Source: Procambarus clarkii
Taxonomy: Eukaryota; Arthropoda; Malacostraca; Decapoda; Cambaridae
Assembly (NCBI RefSeq): GCF_040958095.1
Contig: NC_091209.1
Span: 11,482,895-11,546,894, forward strand
Direction of reading: 5' to 3'
DNA length: 64,000 nt
Shown here: positions 1 through 23,800 of the stretch, in pieces
How positions within the stretch are numbered: the stretch's first letter is position 1
How the letters are laid out: every line of letters begins with the position of its first letter
Notes under the pieces: generated by a model
What the model was told of the DNA's origin: nothing
The model's database searches: none
Seen by the model: only the letters and a program-made list of their open reading frames with translations
Translations under genes and position numbers: made by a program

Positions 1-945
1 TGTTAGGTTTACCAAGGTAAACTTAAAACTGCAACCCTGCTTACATAGAGCAAACTATTTTCAGAGTTCAATAAGTTCTCAATGTCTTTTTCTACTTTCT
101 CTAACAAAACAACCACAGTAATAACATCTACCACAAAGCCCTTAAAAAGCATCCAATTTCTACATACACACACACACACACACAAAAACTTTCACTCGCA
201 CAGCTCTAGCTAGGAGAATATAAAAATCTGTAAAAGGTAGAGTCGAAGCTTATATAATAAACAAGAGGTAAACCTAGCCACTGATCAAGGTGTATAAGAA
301 CCAATCTTAGGAAGTATTCTGGTAAGGACACGTGAGTACAGTACTTGGATGAAGCTCAAGAAAACTGATAAATATGTACTCTAGTTATGGGTCTCTTTCT
401 AAATCACAAAATTAACTCAAAATTTTGCATGCATGCAAGCCACACTACAAATTTCAATTACTAGACAGTGGACAAGCTTAAATTTCAACATGCTGCCAGT
501 CTCAGTATCATATTATACTTCCTTTCAGTAGATTTAATTAACAATCCAACATCAAACTTCCTAAATCAACCCCCCCACCCCATCCTAAAAATTGTTTACC
601 AGATCTAATTTATAGTTTTTATTTTCAATTGTAATTTCTACACCATTATTTTATAATAAATAAACTTCCAAAACCACTACAGCTGATGCATATTAACAAT
701 TAATTATTAATAAAAGAAAACTAGTTGTCTACCTTAATATTAAATTGTCAATATAGTACCAGAAGTTAAATAATTAGAAGGATAACTGGCCTTTATAATA
801 TTATTACTATAAACAGCACTGTATGCCTTAATGTTAAATACAAACCATCTTCATCATCAGAAATGAATATAGCAACTCTCAGACGATAGAGTAATCAATA
901 TACTGCATACAATATTCATACAGGTACAGTACTGATCTAACTTAC
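1..945. other. KIF3A last visible intron
   Basis: AT-rich intron sequence with a short (CA)n run near 168-183. I see no open frame matching the missing KIF3A tail and no other recognisable element. Confidence 0.5.
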
Positions 946-14042
<13,097 letters not shown>

Positions 14043-14285
14043 TTTATGAGGTAGAAATTGAGCTCACGTCAAAGATACAAACAGCTGCAGCCTACAATTA
14101 ACCAGACGCGGCGCCAACGCTTACCAACCGCACGTGACGCAAGGAAAATTGGAAGAAGAGAGGAGCGAGTAAGGAGTGAGAGCGGCGGTGGCGAGCCAGC
14201 CTCCCTGCACTGGAATGTTGTCATGCGAGACTCCCGCACCCGCCCACAGATGGCGTGTACAATGATCAATAACCCCGCCTAATTT
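14043..14285 (-). promoter_or_regulatory. Probable KIF3A promoter and 5' UTR
   Basis: Directly upstream of the KIF3A ATG the base composition becomes GC-rich in an otherwise AT-rich area, with many CpGs. There is an E-box-type CACGTG (within GTCACGTGC, near 14131-14139), a GC-rich GGCGCCGCG run, and a pyrimidine-rich tract. No TATA box is evident. The transcription start cannot be fixed from sequence. Confidence 0.4.
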
Positions 14286-14537
14286 AAATTGTTAAACCTA
14301 TTACACTAAAATAAAATATAATTATATTGGCTAATTCCGCATTTAAGCCCAAAGCGTTGTATTACAAAACATGATCAAATCCAGTTGATTTTTCACATTG
14401 ATATATATCACGCTAGTGTGATTTCGGTGTAACAAAAGGTACATATACTGCTAAAAGGTAAATTTGCTTTGATGTAATATAATTCATTGTGTAGAGTGAC
14501 AAGCAGCCAGTGTTATACACTGGATACAAGTTATACT

Positions 14538-14756
14538 TATATCGAGGTCCCCACCACATTCCAAAGTCGAATTACTGACCCCACCCAAGATGCAACCCCA
14601 CAAGCTGACTGACTCCTGAGTACCTACTTACTGCTAGGTGAACAGATGAATTAGGTAATAGGAAATGCACCCAACCATTTGTCCCGCCCGGGATTTGAAC
14701 CCGGAATTCTCGATTGTGCGTCGAGAATGAACCAGACTGTACTACCGGGACATACC
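14538..14756 (-). mobile_element. SINE-C copy
   Basis: Reverse-strand tRNA-like head (CCGGGTTCAAATCCCGGGCG) preceded by an A-box region, then a body containing CACCTAGCAGTAAGTAGG and TGTGGGGTTGCATC. It closely resembles 29356-29580. Confidence 0.7.
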
Positions 14757-14814
14757 ACCTAAAGTAGTTGGAATCTTGCATAGCCCATCATAATGAATTA
14801 CGAATTATAAGAAT

Positions 14815-15035
14815 AACAAACTGCAGAAGGCCTATTGGCCCATGAGGCATGTATATATAACATTAATAATTTTGTAACTAGCGTCAAAAATTGTTATTTG
14901 CTTAGCTAAACGAACGGGTTTACTTAGCTAAACGGGTTCAGTTCCTGAACCGATTATGTGCCTCTGCAATCCTTTACACCACCGCCCACGGAATGGGTAT
15001 GGGGTGCATAATAAAGAAAGAAATTGAATTGAGGC
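14815..15035 (+). repeat. LINE 3'-end repeat (pair of 51265-51415)
   Basis: It starts with CTGCAGAAGGCCTATTGGCC, the 3' end of the CR1-like LINE read antisense. It then runs AACTAGCGTCAAAAATTGTT...CCCACGGAATGGGTATGGGG and TGCATAATAAAGAAAG. The second part is repeated inverted at 51265-51415. The AATAAAG suggests a retroposon polyadenylation signal. Confidence 0.6.
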
Positions 15036-15079
15036 AGCTCCTATATTTAAAACCACCCAAACTCATTCATATAACTTGT

Positions 15080-15480
15080 ATCCATGATTTATTTTTTCAT
15101 TTTTTTACCCAGTTATAAACCCATGGAACCGGCTACATCTAGATCGTCCTTTCATGATTTTGTATTTCTGACCAGGGGGAGAAAGATACTGGCAGTATGG
15201 GGCGTTAAAGTTTATTGAAGATTAAATTCTGCAGAACATGTAAATGTATAAAGTTCAAATATAAAGTAAGTAATTATATAAAGTTTATATTAAACACGGT
15301 TTATATTATAGGCTTATAACAAAGTTGATATTATTAAACTTAATATTGAACATGTAAATATATAAAGTTTCAAAATATATAATTTAAGGACTATATAACG
15401 TTTATATTAAAATATATAAAGTAAATATATAAAGTAAGAATTAACAGTAACAATTCCAAGTCCGAGGACTAGATTTAACT
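15080..15480. repeat. AT-rich simple-like region
   Basis: Irregular repeats of AAATATATAAAGT and TTTATATTAA. No coding potential or structured element is seen. Confidence 0.5.
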
Positions 15481-15729
15481 TAAAAGGTACACCCGTAGTA
15501 AGTATGAGACCTTAGCCTATAGTGACATGGAAACTAATTCTGCAGAAACCTAAAGGTTAACTGGTACTAGAATTAAGGCCGAGTGCAAATGTGTAGTAAT
15601 TATATAACACTAGGATATAACAGGCAGGACACAAAGAATAACTAATAAGTGAGAGACCACATAACACGTAATGTACCCGGCCAAGAGGCCGTAAAAGACC
15701 TAATGGATAAGGAGAAGGGGGTGTGACTA

Positions 15730-16040
15730 CAAGTAGGGCTTACTAGCACCTAGACTGGGCAAAGTATTAGCTGCGGACAGCGGGACACTTGGGGACCGGC
15801 GCTGCACCCCCCTTCCCACATGCAGTGGGGAGACAATCGGGACAACTGTGCAAAGCATGACGGGGGTACAAAAGCAGCCGCTTGCAAAGGGGGGGAGGGT
15901 GGGGTTTTGCGAGGGCAGCGGCGAGGGCAGGCGGAGTGAGGCAGAGCCCCAGTGTGCGCCCGTATTTATACAGGCCCCAAACTGCCCGTGCAACGCCGCG
16001 GGACGCGCTGCGCAATTGTTTCTTTCTCCCCCGCCAGAAA
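15730..16040. other. GC-rich, CpG-containing island
   Basis: A sharp composition change to GC-rich DNA with G-runs (GGGGGGGAGGGTGGGG) and CpGs, in an AT-rich neighbourhood. A promoter, a transposon 5' end or a G-quadruplex-prone block are all possible. No coding frame with family resemblance was found on either strand. Confidence 0.4.
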
Positions 16041-16675
16041 AATCCCCGCTTGCGATCAAGCAGTGACCATTTCTTAATATTTTTCCTTGCTATTTTTGTG
16101 TCTGCACATTTTCAGATGTTGCTATTCAAATAGTTTACCAGATATGCCACTAATGATATGAAAATTACAGATATGCCACACGAAAAGTCCCGGTCAAAAG
16201 GCAAGTAGAGTACACCTAAACTGCAAGTAAAGATCATAAATTAAACTTCAAATCAATGGAAAGAGAGAGGGAGAGAAAACAATCACTACATACAGAATTC
16301 TCAGGGGAATTGTTAGGGAACACAAGGACAGAACATGGCAGTGGATGAACACTAGAAAGAGTACACAGTAAGTGGAAGTAAGTGCCGTGCAGTATTGGAG
16401 AAAGCTACGGGCTTTACTCCACTGGATTGGTGTCCAAGAAGTGACAGCAAATGGCCTGAAACACTAGCCAGATAAGTTAATATGAGAAAGAGGAAAAAAC
16501 ATTTGGAGGAACTGGATGTAGCAAAAGCAGTAGGACCGGACCTTACCACCATGGTAATTGAAGGAACCTAATTTTTGTGTTACCCATTAGCTAGTGTTAA
16601 ATGTTAACACTAGACAGGAAAGCTACTGGAAATCTAGAAAACAGGCAAATGTAGATCAATATTCAAGAAAGGCGA

Positions 16676-16990
16676 TGAAGTAAGTAATTATCAAAAGAAG
16701 GCACCAAGCCGGGAAGGCTATGTAGCGCCATCAAATGTGCGGAAAAATCACAGGGCGCTAATATCACTAAGGATGCCAATCTGAAAACAGAAACGCATAA
16801 GGCGAACGATATCAAAAGTAACCGATTCACCAAGAATTCTATCGAGAGACAAGTGACCGCGAGGGACGGTCGGAGAGCAAGATACACTCGTCCTGGAAGT
16901 CAGGGCATTCAACAAAGATATGCACGACTGTAGGAGGGACAGTGCAACTTGGACAATAAGGAGCATGGTGGCACTCCATTAAACACTTTC
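16676..16990 (-). mobile_element. Jockey-type LINE C-terminal remnant
   Basis: The reverse strand reads CxxC-like CPSCTVPPTVVHIFVECPDF, the Cys/His tail common after the reverse transcriptase of Jockey-group LINEs, then decays. Its 3' end (GGCACCAAGCCGGGAAGGCT and ATGTAGCGCCATC) recurs at 34360-34405. Confidence 0.5.
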
Positions 16991-17057
16991 CTCCTCCCGG
17001 CAAACGACAAAAGAACTAGCGCAAAGTGCTCTTGGCGTTTCGGGCGATCGAGCGGCA

Positions 17058-17225
17058 ACACTGAAAAGTGTATACTCTTTTTCACTGTCTTGATCTTAAC
17101 TTTCGATGAACATATTTCATTTTTATACCAATGTGTTTGCAATATAATGTTCTAGAAGAAAATATATATAAAATGTCACCAAAGCACGAGTTAAACCACC
17201 ACCAAATAAAGAACTACATTGATCA
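17058..17225 (+). repeat. Diverged duplicate, copy 1
   Basis: AACACTGAAAAGTGTATAC...GTTCTAGAAGAAAATATATA and ACCAAATAAAGAACTAC recur with substitutions at 17440-17620, about 385 bp downstream. It may be a satellite-like unit or an old local duplication. Confidence 0.55.
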
Positions 17226-17439
17226 CTAGCCGTGAGCTCCAAACAGCGACGAAATGTTTCTATTCTTTACAGTGTTGTCAACTCCACACTTGTCCTACAG
17301 CGTTAAATTTGGTATCTGAGATCGCAATAAAATTCTCTACACATAAATATGCATATAAATGTAGAATCATGATCGCGGCCCACCCGCAAGAGTGTGGGAA
17401 GTGGGCGAAGTGTTACCCGTTACCGCACATCGGCGAAAC

Positions 17440-17620
17440 CAGTATTGAAAAGTGAATATTCTTTTCACTGTCCTGACCTTATTTTTCTATGTACGTATTT
17501 CATTTTTGTACCAATGTACTAATGTGTTCGCAATAGAATATTCTAGAAGAACATATGTATACAATGTCACACAAGAATGCGTTAGACCGGCACCAAATAA
17601 AGAAACTTCGTCGATTACAC
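17440..17620 (+). repeat. Diverged duplicate, copy 2
   Basis: Second copy of the 17058-17225 unit: GTATTGAAAAGTGAATATTC...TATTCTAGAAGAACATATG and ACCAAATAAAGAAACT, in the same orientation. Confidence 0.55.
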
Positions 17621-17739
17621 TTGTGTCAACAATACAATAGTTTTACCACGAAGATACAAGACAATTCCGTTCTCTCAAATAGGCTATGTGGCTATTAGAG
17701 AAAACGTAAATTTTAGGGCAAACATCTTCATACTAGGCA

Positions 17740-17850
17740 GGCGATGAGTCACAATAACGTGGCTGAAGTATGATCGACTTGAAAATGGTCCAGGACGGAC
17801 CGAAACGTCGTCGTCCCTTCAAATTCTAGTGTGTGGTCTGGTCAACATCT
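17740..17850 (+). mobile_element. GAAACGT-family element with structured core
   Basis: It begins with GATGAGTCACAATAACGTGG, whose inverse ends the 51007-51185 copy. The core follows at 17775-17810: CGAC, TTGAAAA, an inner stem GGTCC/GGACC, then GAAACGTCG. After it comes TTCTAGTGTGTGGTCTGGTC. The same core is at 36146, 37313, 43793, 47508 and 51045-51117. Confidence 0.65.
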
Positions 17851-17912
17851 TCATACTATCCCCAAGTCGATCGGATAAAAATTGAATGTTATAGAACTAT
17901 TTGTTCGTCAGA

Positions 17913-18217
17913 CATAAAAATATGTCTCCATATGGTAAGTGGTAAGACACTCGCCTGGCGTTCCGCGAGCGCTATGTCATGGGTTCGTATCCTGGCCGGG
18001 GATGATTTACTGGGCGCAATTCCTTAACTGTAGCCTCTGTTTAACGCAACAGTAAAATGTGTACTTAGATGAAAAAACGATTCTTCGCGGCAGGGGATCG
18101 TATTCCAGGGACCATAGGATTAAGGACTTGCCCGAAACGCTACGCGTACTAGTGGCTGTACAAGAATGTAACAACTCTTGTATATATCTCAAAAAAAAAA
18201 AAAAAAAAAAAAAAAAA
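17913..18217 (+). mobile_element. SINE-B, full length with poly-A
   Basis: The tRNA-Gly-like head has an A-box (GTGGTAAGACACTCGCC) and B-box (GGGTTCGTATCCTGGCCG). A body with GGACTTGCCCGAAACGCTAC and a 27-base poly-A tail (18191-18217) follow. An almost identical copy lies inverted at 56620-56918. The high similarity and intact poly-A suggest recent movement. Confidence 0.85.
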
Positions 18218-18534
18218 TGTCGCGCGCTCACATTCAAGAGAAAAATAGTTGTCCCAGTTTTGTGTCCGCGTGGGAGGAAAGTGTTTTTTAAGTGTCCGTG
18301 AATTAAGCGTGTATGGCCAATACGCAACCTGGCCAGAGCAGTTTCCCACCACCAGTTACGATGGTAGTGTAACGTACGATTATGTTACGTTGTTGAGTGG
18401 ATTAGATACAGTGTTCAGCGAGTTTCATATTTATTTAGTAGTCCTGGATACAGCAGTGCTGTAGACGTTGAGATGGAGCTTGGTGCAGAGAGCCGAGTGT
18501 GGCCGGAGTCGCGGAGCTCTATGTGGGAGAGTGT

Positions 18535-18905
18535 GTAACTCTCCTTAGTTTCATGAGTTTGTGTAACTCATGAATAATGGGACAAAACCTTAAGTAGGTT
18601 AAGGGCCTTATAGCATTCAACTCCGAGGTTAGAGATATGGGGCGACCAAGACAAGTGTCAAAGATTAACCCCAAAATCTTAGCAGAATCTATGTACACAA
18701 GGATGACCATAAAGCAACACAGAGGGACGAAGAACGACTTGCTTCCTAGTAAACGTCATAGCACAAGTCTTAGTTAAAGAGAATATGAAGCCATGATTGG
18801 TGGCCCAAGACGACATGGCATCAATCCCAAGTTTGAGCCACCGTTGAAGGAGAATCATCACTTCGACCCCCACAAGTCTTTGGCCTGGAACAAAGAAATA
18901 ACACC
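18535..18905 (-). mobile_element. Jockey-type reverse transcriptase fragment
   Basis: The reverse strand contains MSSWATNHGFIFSLTKTCAM and, in a second frame, AKILGLIFDTCLGRPIS. This is the usual order (WA..HGF.FS..KT, then LG..FD..L.W..HI) after the YADD box of Jockey-group enzymes. The catalytic box itself is missing. Confidence 0.5.
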
Positions 18906-19449
18906 CACCAGGGCAGCTAGAGGACTGAGCGCGTGCCAGTGAAGGAAGGGGCGAGTTGTCCCCAGCAGTGCTCCCACTTTTTAACGAGAGTCCTACTGCT
19001 TCGTCTATTCTTCCACACTGATGAAAAGACCTCATTCTCCCTTTTGCCCCAGCCTGGACACCCTTCCAGCGGGCGATCCGATGACTCCAGGACCCTACAT
19101 GGTGCTCTTCTGCACGTACAACACCCAAAGAGGGGGCAAAGCCCCTCACCACAAGGCGACATGAAACACTACTATAGAACAATCATTAACATCCACTCCA
19201 TGCAAAATGCTGGAGAAAAGAAAGTAAACAGGAAAAGGATTGTAGAACACTGCAGAGCTAATTTTTTTAACAGATGAACATTAGCATTTTTGTGCAAGAG
19301 GGTTTCAATCCACCTCTTCTCCCAAAACACATCGCAATTTAAATTTATCAGGATAAAGAGCCAACCACTACGACTATACAGTACATCCCAAACTTTCCTG
19401 AAGGCAGTACCATAGGAAAGGGGGGCTGGCCAATACATTCAAAGACCAT

Positions 19450-20390
19450 CCCTCCCCCCTCCAATGGATCTTAGAAAGTTAGTGGTAGGATGAGATTGTT
19501 CAACATCATTCGACCCTCCAGAAGAGTCCCTAGTAATTTTACACGTGTGGCTCAGTGTAGTCAGTTCACAACCAAAAGGTTTCAGGGTCAATCCAGACAT
19601 TTAGTTACACTTATGCCTGTTAAACAGTGAAATAGGTACCAGAGTTATTAAACTATTGAAGGGCAACCCAAAGAATTTACTTAGTCAGGGACTGATAAGT
19701 CAGTTTTCCTGTCCAACAATAGGAAATGCAGGAAACCTGATGGGTACCATTGATTTAATTTCTTTGAAAAGGAATTTAATGAATGCAGACATTTTATATA
19801 TCCATGGTTACACACTACTTTTAATGAATGCTTACAAACATGTTTTCATCATGTTACAGTATCATTGCCTACTATAATTTTTTCTTTGAAGATAATTAAA
19901 ATGCTATTATTTTAAAGGATATTAAAAACCACCAAGAGAACTTTGACTAACTGTACTATAATGTCCATTACATGTGCATCATGTACAATAGATAATCCAC
20001 ACAATTGCACAGCACCTTGCAATAAATGCTGGGTACTATTTGGACTGTCTGGTAAATGTCAACATACCTTATTATCTTTAATGACAAATGAAAAATAATG
20101 CTATTTACATAATGAGTGATAAGAAAATAAAGATACCGACACTAGCCCAGTAAGTTTGCAATACTTAACATTTACCACTAGGCACCCTCAAACTTAATTG
20201 TTCAAAGTGCAAAATATTTTTGTGAAATTAAATGTTATTTTCATAAATAAAACTGGTATTTTCCAATACTGGAAAAGTTATTTGCAAGTCAAAATAAAAG
20301 TTGAATTGCGCAACAAAATACAAAATTTACAACTTTAAAAAAAGTGAGAAAACTTCACAAAAAATAATATTTTTTTTTTATAATTACAAG
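19450..20390. other. Intergenic AT-rich region
   Basis: Between LINE remnants and the 3' end of the IAP gene. I see no exon, repeat family or structured element here. Confidence 0.4.
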
Positions 20391-20396
20391 TTTATT
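20391..20396 (-). terminator. Candidate polyadenylation signal of the IAP gene
   Basis: AATAAA on the minus strand, about 260 bases downstream of the IAP stop codon and followed by an A-rich stretch. It is the best-placed signal, though other AT-rich variants cannot be excluded. Confidence 0.45.
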
Positions 20397-20655
20397 ATGG
20401 GTTACAAGCTATTCTGGAACTATAATTAACCAAGCATAGCACAGAAGTGATTTGCATTGTTTTGATAGCTGCACTGACAGATCTATTGAGCAAATCTTTG
20501 GATGACCGAAATCTTTGCTTTAAACTTTTACAAATTGAAATAATAAATATTTTACCTGTATTAGTACAAAAAAAACTTGTTGGCAAGAAATGATAATCTT
20601 TAATCTTTCCCCATTTTGTAATACCAGGAAAGTTTTATACTTTCACTGACATTAT

Positions 20656-20849
20656 TCAGGAAAGAATTGGCTTAATTGTATACTTTATATCTACTCTGCA
20701 GATTGGGCACTGTGCCAAGGCTAAAGCACAAGAGGAGCAAGTAACCATGTGTTGGCAAGGCAGGAACACTACATCCATCTCGGCATCCATGCAAACCTTG
20801 CACATTCTAATATCCCGTATTCTTTCCAATTCTTCTGCAAGTTCTTGAG
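20656..20849 (-). CDS. IAP last exon (RING)
   Basis: Residues 646-709 and stop. The C3HC4 RING ligands are C662, C665, C677, H679, C683, C686, C693 and C696 (MCKVCMD, PCQHMVTCSSC, CPICR). The acceptor is TTTTCCTCAG. The phrase VFLPCQHMVTC is typical of IAP RINGs. Confidence 0.95.
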
Positions 20850-23800
20850 CTGAGGAAAATAAAGAAATCAAACATACTATGTTGAACATTTAAAAACATA
20901 TTTTATAAAGTGGTAAAGTGCTTATATGGTTTGCAGACCATGAATCTTTCCTGTGCTGGCTGCAGTAAGCCATTTCCTAAAACATTCGAATGCATTTGTA
21001 AAGTCTATATTTAACTACCCCAAGGATACAAAACACCTGCCAGCAAGAAAAGGTACCTTAATCTAAAGAAAGACAATAGAAAAGTGATTGTAGTTTAGGA
21101 AGCGAGGCTGCACTACTGCAAGGCATCGAAAGTGCTAATTATCATTATTTTATAGTGTATTTTTAAATACTCACACTTATAGCAAAGAATCTTGCTTTAA
21201 TTCACATTACCCAATAATTATAGTTATTAGTTTACTAACAAAAATGAAGACAAAGTTCAATCCAAGGTGTCCTCATATAACAATCCTAATTGTGTAAGAT
21301 TAAAGCAGCTAAAGGTAACCAGTTGGAAACTGATTAAAAACTATTTACTGTAGCTATACATAATTATAATAGACAAACAGAGCACAGGATTATCTCTATA
21401 GAGATAGTAAGCAAAACATCAAGATACTAAAATATTATGAAATTCGAGATATTAACGCACCAAAAACTTCAGAATATTTATGACTAGCCAAAAGTTTAAG
21501 AGCATACTTACAAGACTGAGGTGCATTCTTTTCAAGCCCTGATGTAGAAGGGTTTTCAAGCATTTTTTCACCAGATGCCTGCTCAATTTTCATCTCAATT
21601 TGACCAAGAGATGAAGGACCAGAAATTGGTGGCTTTAGGGCAACTTCAGCAATTCCCATAATTTCATCAGCTTCTGTAATAACATCCATGGGCTGAGCTA
21701 AAGTTTCAGCAGCTGTATTCTCTTCAGTTTCCATTTCTTCATGTGTAGTTGTTAATGCTGGAGACACTGTCAAGCTATTATTGATAGAAGCTTCAGGATG
21801 TTCCCTGTCTGATGCTGAGGAAGAAGCCGAGGCTGAGACTGCTGAGCTTGACGCAGAAGCAGTTGGAATGGAGGCTAGGGTACTTGCAGCAGACGTGGAA
21901 GCGGCAGATGTGGAAGCAGCAGACGTGACTAGAGGGGAGGAAGATGTAACAGCAGAGGGTGTAGAATTTGTAGATGTTGAAGCAGATGAAGAGGCAGATG
22001 ATGTAGTTGGCCTGTTCCGATTTTCAGGACCTAGAGATTGCATCTTGGCAGCTTGCTGGGCTGTCGCTTCATTTTCTATTTCTTGACTAGAGGCCTGATT
22101 TAGAGCTTGTCTGGTTTCCTCCTCCATATACTGCAGGACTGCTTCAATGCATGGCTCAAGGCCAAAGAAAGGCAACCCTGTCTGCTCAAGCTTTCGTCGG
22201 AGAGCAGCTCTCACTTTATCTTGAGGGAAGCCCATGGAAATAACAGCTCTAATGATGTCTAGTTCCATTAATGGATTTAATTCATTTTCACTAATAAGTG
22301 TTGTAGTCAACGGTGATGTGGAAGCAGTATTACTTTTAGAAGTCTTGTCAGTAGGTTGACTGCGAATATATGGAGGCTTTTCACGTCGAACCTACAAAGA
22401 AAATGAAAAAGCAACATACAATATATTGCCACATCATAAATGATTGGGCCCATTGGTACTTATCCAATTTACATTAGGCCCAATTTACAACTTCATGGTC
22501 AGAAAAACAACTATTTGATATTAAAATAAGTAGGCATATCTGAGTGGAAATGGACTGATGAAGGAATCTTTAGATAGTTTATGCTTCTGTTGCCAGAAAA
22601 TAAGTGTCAAAACAGAAAATGAGACCATTGTAGGAAGGAAGATAATGGGTTTTAAAATAAGATTTAGATACTTAGACCTATGGTGGCAAAAGTGACCAAC
22701 TGTATAATGAAAATTGGGGCAAGAGATAACAATTGGAAGAAAGTTTTAAATATCTGGGAGCATTGTAAGGAAAATGCAATAATGGAATGTGAAATCAGTA
22801 ATTATCTGTGAAGTCCATACCAATTTATTAGTCATTGTACCTGGCAAAGAAATTATGTATTGTCTGATGCAGAGAAGCACTTGCCAGATGTGTGGGTGAA
22901 GGCGAACACCACCCTTAAATTATACTCAGAAGCTTGCATTTGCTTTGGCTTGTGCATCATTATGTATGGTTGCACTGGATAAAGTCATGAGCACAAAGTG
23001 GGGAATGCCCAACAAGCGAGAAGCTGGGACTATGATGATGATTCTGTTCTGCTCTAATCAACACCACCTCAATGATCCTCCACATTTAGGTTCGGTGGGT
23101 GACAGGGAGGGAGGCGACTGACCAGAGGGAAGTGTGGGAGGCAGTCGTTTGCTTGCCAGTAACTTACTATATACCGAAAATGCCCACTACATAGTTATGA
23201 CCAAGAATTACTGTACTGTATTTACAGTTCTGTCCGACCTCTAAAAATTAGCCTATTAATGCTACTAAAGCCCATATCAATTTCAGAAATAATTCATAAA
23301 GAATTACTCAAGTGTTGTCACTGCCAGCCAGCCACTTCTGAATACTGCCACTACTCACCCTTGAGCATTCAGCCCTGGTGTCAAACACCAAACTGCCTAT
23401 TAATCACTAAACTATAAATATGATGACCAATGGAAGTCCCTTAAAGTGCATCAATGGCACCGAGGAGTCTAAACAACCAACGTGGATCATGGCCCGGTGA
23501 AGCTAATCTAAGGGATCACCACAGGACTCTTACTAGACTGTACACCCAGTCCCTGTACTCTTGCTCTTGTGTTGCTGAATTCTGACAGCTTTGTGAAGCT
23601 GTATGCCATTGGTGATGTTGCATACAAGTGCAGTCAGAAAAAAGTAATATTACCACTAACACTTTTGTACACGTTAATACTAAAACCATTTTGAAATATT
23701 TCAACTTCAGATCATTTTTTTTTAAATTTAGCTGCAAATTAACAGTTTTCTATCAGAACCTCATGTACCTTTCCTACATATGCAAATTTTCAGCAGCATG

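Noticed and set aside
21781-22086. 101-codon plus-strand frame rich in Glu/Ala/Asp
   Set aside because: It lies opposite the Ser/Ala-rich linker exon of the IAP gene and is its shadow.
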